Source: an uncultured Cellvibrio sp.
GTDB lineage: Bacteria > Pseudomonadota > Gammaproteobacteria > Pseudomonadales > Cellvibrionaceae
NCBI GenBank assembly: GCA_946482385.1
Contig: CAMLRI010000203.1
Location: 1 to 5,136 of the forward strand
DNA: 5,136 nucleotides
Reading direction: 5' to 3'
The stretch's first letter is position 1. Every line of letters begins with the position of its first letter. Shown piece by piece: positions 1-5,136 of this stretch. A model generated the notes under the pieces. The model had not been told where the DNA came from. It did not search any database and worked only from the letters and a program-made list of their open reading frames with translations. Both the position numbers and the translations under genes were made by a program.

Positions 1-1106
1 ATTACCGCCAACTTAACGAAAATATCGACACCCCCCTCTACAACCGCTTTCTGCAGGCGCAATACCCGCCCGGCTCTACGGTTAAACCGGTGATGGGCTT
101 GGCCGGGCTGCACACGGGTTATACCGATGTGAACCGGGTGATTGCCGACCGCGGCTTCTTCACCCTGCCGGGCAGCTCGCGTATTTATCGCGACTGGATC
201 CTCGCCAAAACCGGCGGCGGCCACGGTATGGTCAACCTCAAATCGGCCATTGCCGAATCCTGTAATACCTATTTTTGGGACCTGGGCACCCGCATGGGCA
301 TAGACCGCATCAGTGAATTTGGTGCCCACTTTGGTTTGGGTATGCTCACGGGTATAGATATCCCCAGCGAGCGCAAAGGGGTGTGGCCTTCGCGGGAGTG
401 GAAGCGCGCCGCCAAGGGCCAGCCCTGGTACCCGGGCGATACGGTAAATATGTCGGTGGGCCAAGGGTTTGTGTTAACTACCCCGCTGCAACTGGCGGTG
501 ATGGCATCCACCATTGCCAACCGCGGCGTTCGCTATCGCCCGCAATTTATCAAGCAGATTGGCAACCAGCCCCAGCCGCCGATTATCGAAAGCCGCTTGG
601 AAACCAAAGCGGAATATTGGGATGCCATTTACGAAGGCATGGCCGAGGTTATGCACGGTGCGCGCGGCACGGCGCGCAAGGCCGCCGAGCGAGCTGAATA
701 CCGCATGGCGGGTAAATCGGGCACGGCCCAGGCGGTGGGTATAGCCCAAAACGCCAAGTACAAATCCGAATTGCTGCAAGAGCGCCATCGCGACCACGCC
801 CTGTTCATCGCCTTCGCCCCGGTGGAAGATCCACAAATTGCGGTGGCGGTGATGCTGGAAAACGCCGAGGGCGGCTCCAGCCAAGCGGCGCCAGTGGTGC
901 GTGCGGTAATGGATGCCCATCTGCTGGGTTACTACCTTAAGCCCGGCGAGCCTATACCGCCTTTTGGCTACCACCCGGCGGCAATCATCAAGCGCGCCAA
1001 TGCCTATATCGCCCAACGCCAGGCTGAGCGCGCCGCCAAGGCCGCCGCCAGCGCCAGTGCCGCTAGTTCCAGTGCTGCCAGTTCCGCTACAGGAGATCGC
1101 CCATGA
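1..1106 (+). CDS. mrdA: Penicillin-binding protein 2 (peptidoglycan D,D-transpeptidase), C-terminal part
   Basis: This is the C-terminal 367 codons of PBP2, the inner-membrane class B transpeptidase that cross-links peptidoglycan with RodA during lateral wall growth. The reading frame is open from base 3; the membrane anchor, pedestal domain and start lie upstream of the window. All three penicillin-binding motifs are visible: STVK with the acyl-enzyme serine at 75-77 and lysine at 84-86, the SCN form of SxN at 258-266, and KSGT at 714-725. The stretch around 441-530, with GQGF, TTPLQLA and a following ANRG, is also typical. Two Asp, one His and one Cys (147-149, 192-194, 222-224, 261-263) match a zinc site known in Acinetobacter PBP2. 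The protein extends roughly 40 residues further past KSGT than E. coli PBP2 and ends in an Ala/Ser-rich tail. The stop overlaps the rodA start. The family is certain; a division-specific PBP3 is unlikely given the rodA neighbour. Confidence 0.96.
   Translation, partial: YRQLNENIDTPLYNRFLQAQYPPGSTVKPVMGLAGLHTGYTDVNRVIADRGFFTLPGSSRIYRDWILAKTGGGHGMVNLKSAIAESCNTYFWDLGTRMGIDRISEFGAHFGLGMLTGIDIPSERKGVWPSREWKRAAKGQPWYPGDTVNMSVGQGFVLTTPLQLAVMASTIANRGVRYRPQFIKQIGNQPQPPIIESRLETKAEYWDAIYEGMAEVMHGARGTARKAAERAEYRMAGKSGTAQAVGIAQNAKYKSELLQERHRDHALFIAFAPVEDPQIAVAVMLENAEGGSSQAAPVVRAVMDAHLLGYYLKPGEPIPPFGYHPAAIIKRANAYIAQRQAERAAKAAASASAASSSAASSATGDRP
1056..1085 (+). repeat. 15-bp tandem direct repeat encoding SAASS twice
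   Basis: Two adjacent 15-bp units (1056-1070 and 1071-1085) match at 13 of 15 bases. They lie in frame inside the Ala/Ser-rich tail of PBP2, and each encodes Ser-Ala-Ala-Ser-Ser. Both mismatches are synonymous third-base changes in Ala codons. This looks like a small in-frame duplication within a low-complexity, probably disordered tail. Confidence 0.8.
1091..1095 (+). promoter_or_regulatory. Ribosome binding site of rodA inside the mrdA 3' end
   Basis: AGGAG lies seven bases before the ATG at 1103 and is the strongest Shine-Dalgarno match at any start in the window. It is embedded in the last codons of mrdA. It supports ATG 1103 over the internal ATG at 1130 and, with the ATGA overlap, suggests that rodA is translated by ribosomes finishing mrdA. 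Confidence 0.8.
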
Positions 1107-2257
1107 CCCGCCAGGATTTCTTGCGGCGCATGCCCGATGCCGCCAGCGCCTTTAGCCGCCGCGCACGCCTGGAGGAGCGGCTGCATATCGACTTTTTCCT
1201 GTTGGCGATATTGCTGACACTGACCGCCATTGGTCTGAGCGTGCTTTACAGCGCCAGTGGCCACAACCTGCCCAGCGTGGAAAAGCAGGCGACGTTTTTC
1301 GCCATTGCCTACACCACCATGTTCATAGTGGCGCAGATCCCGGTGGATTTTATGCGGCGCATGGCGCCCGTGGCCTATGTGGGCGGGGTGCTGCTGCTCC
1401 TGGGGGTAACGATTTTTGGCGATATCTCCATGGGCGCCCAACGCTGGCTGCAAATCGGTAGTTTCCGTTTCCAACCTTCGGAAATCATGAAGCTGGCCAT
1501 GCCCATCGCCATAGCTGCCTATTTATCGCAGCGTTTTTTGCCGCCCAAATTCAAGCATGTGGCCGTTACCCTGGTGCTGATTGCCATACCCACCGCATTG
1601 ATTATCGAGCAGCCGGATTTGGGCACCTCTATTTTGGTGGCCACCTCGGGGCTGATGGTGTTGTTTTACGCTGGCCTTTTGTGGCGTTATATCGCGGCGG
1701 CGGTGGTGATTTTCCTCGCCTGCCTCTGGCCGATTTGGCACTACATGCTGCACGACTACCAGCGCCGCCGGGTGCTGACCATGCTCGACCCAACCTCCGA
1801 TCCCCTGGGCGCCGGCTGGAATATTATCCAATCGAAAACGGCTATAGGTTCGGGTGGTTTTTCCGGCAAAGGCTGGATGGAGGGCACCCAGTCGCGCCTC
1901 GATTTCCTACCCGAAGGCCACACGGATTTTATTATTGCGGTCATGTCGGAAGAATTTGGCCTGCTGGGGGTAATGTTGCTGCTCGGCCTTTATTGTTTAT
2001 TGATTGGCCGCGGCCTCACCATCGCCCTGCGCTCGCAAAATTCCTTTGGCCGCATGTTGGCGGCGAGTATCAGCACCACCTTTTTTGTGTATGTATTTGT
2101 CAATATGGGCATGGTGTCGGGCATGTTGCCGGTGGTGGGGGTGCCCTTGCCGCTGATCAGCCAGGGCGGCACCGCCATAGTCGCGCTCTTTGCCGGCTTT
2201 GGCATACTCATGGCCATAGCCACCGAGAAAAAAAGGGTAATGACCCCCCAGGGCTAA
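1103..2257 (+). CDS. rodA: RodA, SEDS-family peptidoglycan glycosyltransferase
   Basis: RodA is the polytopic inner-membrane enzyme that polymerises lipid II into glycan strands for lateral wall growth, working as a pair with PBP2. The 384-residue product is close to the E. coli length (about 370). A basic N-terminus (residues 1-28) precedes about ten hydrophobic segments, approximately at 30-50, 64-80, 88-106, 127-145, 152-168, 172-191, 193-214, 277-306, 318-345 and 351-373. SEDS hallmarks are present: GAQRW with FQPSE (111-126), EQPDLGTS (169-176), LPEGHTDF with the presumed catalytic Asp275 (codon 1925-1927), SEEFGLLG (282-289), and GMLPVVGVPLPLISQGG (340-356). The periplasmic loop between about 215 and 276 is the long catalytic loop of the family. 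The start is set by AGGAG seven bases upstream and overlaps the mrdA stop by four bases. FtsW is the alternative SEDS protein, but the mrdA partner and the sequence fit RodA better. Confidence 0.97.
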   Translation: MTRQDFLRRMPDAASAFSRRARLEERLHIDFFLLAILLTLTAIGLSVLYSASGHNLPSVEKQATFFAIAYTTMFIVAQIPVDFMRRMAPVAYVGGVLLLLGVTIFGDISMGAQRWLQIGSFRFQPSEIMKLAMPIAIAAYLSQRFLPPKFKHVAVTLVLIAIPTALIIEQPDLGTSILVATSGLMVLFYAGLLWRYIAAAVVIFLACLWPIWHYMLHDYQRRRVLTMLDPTSDPLGAGWNIIQSKTAIGSGGFSGKGWMEGTQSRLDFLPEGHTDFIIAVMSEEFGLLGVMLLLGLYCLLIGRGLTIALRSQNSFGRMLAASISTTFFVYVFVNMGMVSGMLPVVGVPLPLISQGGTAIVALFAGFGILMAIATEKKRVMTPQG

Positions 2258-2299
2258 CACCATTGTCCCTTACCGAATTAACCAGATGGAAATTGCACT

Positions 2300-3289
2300 A
2301 TGAAATTATTACCGCGCCTGGGTTTGTGTTTGAGTCTGCTGGCCAGCAGTGCCTGGGCCGACTACAGCCAGCACCCCCTCGCCGCAGGCTTTGTGGCTGA
2401 TATGGTTAACAAGCACGGTTTTACGGCCGCTGAAGTGAATGCGCTGCTGAAAAAAGCGGAAAAACGCCAGCCGATTTTGGATGCCATTTCGCGTCCGGCG
2501 GAAAAAACCAAAACCTGGAAAGAATACCGCCCGATTTTCATTCAGCCTTTGCGCATCAATAATGGCGTTGCCTTTTGGCAGCAACACCAGCAGGCCCTGG
2601 CCAAGGCGGAGCAAAGCTACGGCGTGCCGGCGGAAATTATCGTGGCCATTATCGGCGTCGAAACCAATTACGGCCGCAACATGGGCAGCTATTTTGTGCT
2701 GGATGCCCTGGCCACATTGGCGTTTGACTACCCACCCCGCGCGCCTTTTTTCCGTGCAGAGCTGGAAAACTATTTAGTGCTCACCCGCGAACACCAACAA
2801 AGCCCCACCCGCTTTAAAGGCTCCTACGCCGGCGCCATGGGTTTCGGCCAATTTATGCCATCCAGCTACCGCAATTTTGCAGTGGATTTCACCGGTGATG
2901 GCTTTGCCGATATTTGGGAGAATCCCACCGATGCCATCGGTAGTGTGGCTAATTATTTTGTTAAACACGGCTGGCAACCTGGCCAGCCTGTGGTGGTACC
3001 CGCGCAATTAAAAACCAAGCGCGAAGCCCTGGCGTTCAACAATATTGTGCCGCCGGCGGTCACAGTGGCCGAATGGAAAAAGCTGGGCGTATCACCCAGT
3101 GCCAAACTGGCGCGCAGCGCCCCCGCCATCGCCATAGAATTCGATGGCGCCCAAGGCTTGGAATACTGGTTGGGCCTGCAAAATTTTTACACCATTACGC
3201 GCTACAACCGCAGCCCCATGTACGCCATGGCGGTGCATCAGTTGAGCCAGGAAATTAAAGCAGCGCGGCTCAAGGCCGTTGCGCCCTAA
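2300..3289 (+). CDS. mltB: Lytic murein transglycosylase B (MltB/SltB1 family)
   Basis: This periplasmic enzyme cleaves the glycan backbone between MurNAc and GlcNAc, leaving a 1,6-anhydroMurNAc end. The 329-residue product begins with an apparent Sec signal peptide, probably cleaved after Ala-Trp-Ala (residue 20). Cys10 does not sit in a lipobox, because Leu precedes it, so the protein is probably soluble, like Pseudomonas SltB1, rather than a lipoprotein like E. coli MltB. The catalytic Glu is Glu121 in GVETNYG (119-125). GAMGFGQFMPSSY (178-190) is the second signature. A calcium-loop-like segment with Asp196, Thr198, Asp200 and Asp211 follows, then DAIGSVANYF (211-220). The C-terminal part includes the conserved YNRSPMYAMAV (302-312). 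The gene lies 42 bp after rodA with only a weak ribosome site (ATGGA, 2286-2290). The family is certain; the symbol mltB or sltB1 is a naming choice. Confidence 0.94.
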   Translation: MKLLPRLGLCLSLLASSAWADYSQHPLAAGFVADMVNKHGFTAAEVNALLKKAEKRQPILDAISRPAEKTKTWKEYRPIFIQPLRINNGVAFWQQHQQALAKAEQSYGVPAEIIVAIIGVETNYGRNMGSYFVLDALATLAFDYPPRAPFFRAELENYLVLTREHQQSPTRFKGSYAGAMGFGQFMPSSYRNFAVDFTGDGFADIWENPTDAIGSVANYFVKHGWQPGQPVVVPAQLKTKREALAFNNIVPPAVTVAEWKKLGVSPSAKLARSAPAIAIEFDGAQGLEYWLGLQNFYTITRYNRSPMYAMAVHQLSQEIKAARLKAVAP

Positions 3290-3313
3290 GTGAATTAAGC
3301 GAGGGTATTTGCC

Positions 3314-4195
3314 ATGGTGATTCAGCCATCAATTTCTCTGTGGCGGGAACGCGGCCTGGCGGCCTGGGCTTTGATGGTGATATTGGCGACCGGCTGTAGC
3401 CAGCAGCCGGAGAAACCCCAGCCGCCCACCACCGGTAACGAAGGGCGCTATGAGCACGACAAGGATTTTGGCCCCGGCGAAGATGTGGATTTGTCCCATA
3501 TCCCCGATGCGGTGCCGCGCCACGAGCGGCGCACTATCGCCGGCAATAAAAACCCCTACACAGTGCTGGGTAAAACCTATCACCTGATCGCCGATGAATC
3601 CTCTTACAAAGAGCGCGGTTACGCCTCTTGGTACGGCAAAAAATTTAATGGCTACAACACCTCCAATGGCGAGGTGTACGATATGTACGCCATGACCGCG
3701 GCGCACAAAACCCTGCCCATTCCCTCCTATGTGCGGGTAACTAATTTGGGCAATGGTAAAAGTGTGGTGGTGCGCGTGAATGATCGTGGCCCCTTTCACG
3801 AAGGGCGCATTATTGATTTAAGTTACGCCGCCGCCCAGCGCATTGGTATTCATAAAACCGGCACAGGTTTGGTGGAAGTGGAAATTGTTTTGCCGGGCGA
3901 TGCCGCGCCTATTCCGCGCCGCAACCAGCCCCACCCGGATCACAAAGAAGCCGCACTGCCCGCGGGTACTTTTTTACAGGTGGGTGCCTTTGCCAATCGC
4001 CAAGCGGCACAGGATTTTGCCAATCGCCTGCGCGCGCAGTTAACGGTGCCGGTAGTAGTGGCTTCCGCCAGCCAGCCCAAAGAAATTCACCGCGTGCGGG
4101 TCGGCCCTTTTAAAGATGCTGCCAGTTTGCAACAGGCGCGGGATCAGTTGGCGCGCGTGAAAATTTTTGATGCCCATGTGGTTTATCAACAGTAA
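3314..4195 (+). CDS. rlpA: RlpA, SPOR-domain septal-ring lipoprotein and lytic transglycosylase
   Basis: In Pseudomonas, RlpA cleaves glycan strands stripped of stem peptides and helps separate daughter cells and maintain rod shape. The 293-residue product has a 27-residue lipoprotein signal ending in LATGC, so Cys28 is the likely lipidated residue and the protein is expected at the outer membrane. A low-complexity Pro/Gly/charged linker (29-75) follows. The double-psi beta-barrel domain spans about 100-193: RGYASWYGKKFNG, NGE with Glu120, AAHKTLP with His131, and VRVNDRGPF with Asp157. As I recall, Glu120, His131 and Asp157 are the residues reported as needed for activity in Pseudomonas RlpA. 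A Pro/His-rich linker (194-215) leads to a C-terminal SPOR domain (about 217-291), which binds denuded glycan at septa. GAGGG at 3300-3304 lies nine bases before the ATG. The gap to mltB is 24 bp, so co-transcription is likely. Confidence 0.95.
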   Translation: MVIQPSISLWRERGLAAWALMVILATGCSQQPEKPQPPTTGNEGRYEHDKDFGPGEDVDLSHIPDAVPRHERRTIAGNKNPYTVLGKTYHLIADESSYKERGYASWYGKKFNGYNTSNGEVYDMYAMTAAHKTLPIPSYVRVTNLGNGKSVVVRVNDRGPFHEGRIIDLSYAAAQRIGIHKTGTGLVEVEIVLPGDAAPIPRRNQPHPDHKEAALPAGTFLQVGAFANRQAAQDFANRLRAQLTVPVVVASASQPKEIHRVRVGPFKDAASLQQARDQLARVKIFDAHVVYQQ

Positions 4196-4302
4196 TGATT
4201 GCTTGGTTCTGCTGTTGTTAATTTAATGCGGGTACAATTTTTCCTGTTTTCTTTTTTGTTTTTCCATTTGCTTCGTGAATTAAACTAGGTGTTAAAAACC
4301 CC
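4196..4302 (+). other. Intergenic region rlpA-dacA, AT-rich, no firm signal
   Basis: This 107-bp gap is the longest non-coding stretch. It contains TACAAT at 4233-4238, a fair -10-like hexamer with no convincing -35 at normal spacing. A pyrimidine-rich T-heavy tract covers about 4236-4265. AGGTG at 4287-4291, eleven bases before the first dacA ATG, is the probable ribosome site. A short inverted pair, CAACAG at 4187-4192 and CTGTTG at 4212-4217, could form a weak hairpin overlapping the rlpA stop, but no T-run follows it directly. The region could separate dacA transcriptionally from the upstream operon, but the sequence alone does not show this. Confidence 0.4.
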
Positions 4303-5136
4303 ATGATGAAAAAAATTCTGCTGACTGCCAGCCTGATTGCGGCGGCCACTGCCTACGCACAACCTTCCACCAACAGCTTGCCCACTAATGCCTTGCCCGG
4401 CCCCAGTTTGCCAACACCCGGTGCCGCCCCCGCGCCGGCAGCGGCGCAACCGGTGGTAATTCCCCAGGCACCGCAACTGGCGGCTACAGGTTATATCCTG
4501 GTGGACGCCACCACCGGCAGCATCATTGCCGAATTCAATGCCGAACAAAAATTGCCACCCGCCAGCCTCACCAAAATGATGTCCAGCTATTTGGTGGTGG
4601 ATGAATTGGAAAAAGGCCGTATCGCCGAAGATGCGCCCGTCACCATCAGCGTAAAAGCCTGGAAAATGGGCGGCTCGCGCATGTTTGTGAAGGAGGGCAC
4701 GCAAGTGCCGGTAATGGATTTGCTGCGCGGTGTGATTATTCAATCGGGTAACGATGCCACTGTCGCCCTGGCGGAATTTGTGTCTGGCAACGAAGATGCT
4801 TTTGTCGACAGCATGAACCAAAAAGCGGCGCAGTTGGGTATGGTCAACACCCATTTCGAAAACTCCACCGGTTGGCCGGCAGAGGGCCACCTCACCACGG
4901 CGAAAGATTTGGCCATACTGGCGCGCGCCATCATCAACGACCACCCCACCCATTACCCGCTCTACGCCGAAAAATATTTTTACTACAACAATATTCGCCA
5001 GCCCAACCGCAATTTATTGTTGTTCCGCGACGACAGTGTTGACGGTTTAAAAACCGGCCACACCGAAGAAGCAGGCTATTGTTTGGTGGCCTCTTCCAAG
5101 CGCGACCAAACCCGCCTGATCGCGGTAGTCATGGGC
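4303..5136 (+). CDS. dacA: D-alanyl-D-alanine carboxypeptidase (PBP5/6 family), N-terminal part
   Basis: This low-molecular-weight PBP removes the terminal D-Ala from pentapeptide stems in the periplasm, limiting cross-linking. The 278 codons present run off the right edge with the frame still open; the rest of the protein, including the usual C-terminal beta-domain and membrane-anchoring amphipathic helix, lies outside. A Sec signal peptide (residues 1-19, cleaved after Ala-Tyr-Ala) is followed by a Pro/Ala-rich spacer (about 21-56), somewhat longer than in E. coli PBP5. The catalytic motifs are SLTK with Ser88 and Lys91 (4564-4575), SGN at 148-150 (4744-4752) and KTGH at 250-253 (5050-5061). 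The two adjacent ATGs at 4303 and 4306 both encode the same protein but for one Met; AGGTG at 4287-4291 sits closer to 4303. In Pseudomonas the equivalent gene at this site is called dacC. It follows rlpA by 107 bp. Confidence 0.95.
   Translation, partial: MMKKILLTASLIAAATAYAQPSTNSLPTNALPGPSLPTPGAAPAPAAAQPVVIPQAPQLAATGYILVDATTGSIIAEFNAEQKLPPASLTKMMSSYLVVDELEKGRIAEDAPVTISVKAWKMGGSRMFVKEGTQVPVMDLLRGVIIQSGNDATVALAEFVSGNEDAFVDSMNQKAAQLGMVNTHFENSTGWPAEGHLTTAKDLAILARAIINDHPTHYPLYAEKYFYYNNIRQPNRNLLLFRDDSVDGLKTGHTEEAGYCLVASSKRDQTRLIAVVMG

Noticed and set aside
474..1016. Minus-strand open frame (180 codons) opposite mrdA
   Set aside because: It is fully antisense to the conserved transpeptidase domain, and the translation shows no family signature. 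It is a codon-usage shadow.
1681..2400. Plus-strand open frame (239 codons) in another frame across the end of rodA and the start of mltB
   Set aside because: It overlaps two well-supported genes. The translation is rich in Arg, His, Pro and Gly without membrane segments or domains, as expected of an out-of-frame reading.
4187..4217. Inverted pair CAACAG / CTGTTG as an intrinsic terminator after rlpA
   Set aside because: The stem is short and AT-containing with a loop of about 15-19 bases, and no T-run follows immediately; the T-rich tract starts about 19 bases later. This is too weak to call a terminator.
4285..4953. Long minus-strand open frame (222 codons) opposite dacA
   Set aside because: It lies antisense to the clearly conserved dacA reading frame, has a low-complexity Gly/His/Arg-rich translation with no recognisable domain, and is explained by codon bias on the opposite strand.
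1..5136. Search for a novel accessory system, mobile element, CRISPR array or RNA gene
   Set aside because: Five conserved cell-wall genes fill nearly all of the window, with uniform composition and intact motifs. No terminal repeats, spacer arrays, tRNA-like folds or foreign-looking segments were seen.

Overview
The window carries five head-to-tail + strand genes of the bacterial cell-wall elongation and remodelling machinery. In order they are a PBP2 transpeptidase (mrdA, 5' end outside the window), the SEDS glycosyltransferase RodA, a lytic transglycosylase of the MltB/SltB1 family, the septal-ring lipoprotein RlpA, and a D,D-carboxypeptidase of the PBP5/6 family (dacA/dacC, 3' end outside the window). 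The gene order mrdA-rodA-mltB(sltB1)-rlpA-dacA matches, from memory, the Pseudomonas/Cellvibrio side of the Gammaproteobacteria. The moderately high G+C and protein features fit a free-living marine or soil gammaproteobacterium such as a Cellvibrionaceae member. The genus is an inference and was not tested.

Layout: mrdA ends at 1106 and overlaps rodA by four bases (ATGA), so the two are probably translationally coupled. Gaps of 42 bp (rodA-mltB) and 24 bp (mltB-rlpA) indicate a continuing operon. The only sizeable gap, 107 bp before dacA, is AT- and T-rich and could hold a promoter or transcript end, but no strong signal is visible. The coding strand is almost fully occupied. No RNA genes, mobile elements, CRISPR arrays or transfer signatures were seen.

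How the genes work together: RodA polymerises lipid II into glycan strands and PBP2 cross-links them in the rod complex. MltB and RlpA cleave glycan strands, and RlpA is drawn to septa by its SPOR domain. DacA trims the terminal D-Ala from pentapeptides, controlling the supply of cross-linkable stems.

No previously undescribed system was found. The most useful details are a complete candidate zinc-ligand set (Asp, Asp, His, Cys) in PBP2 with a Gly-rich insertion, a 15-bp tandem repeat encoding SAASS twice in the PBP2 tail, a transglycosylase without a lipobox, and a GAATTAA heptamer upstream of the ribosome binding site in all three intergenic gaps.
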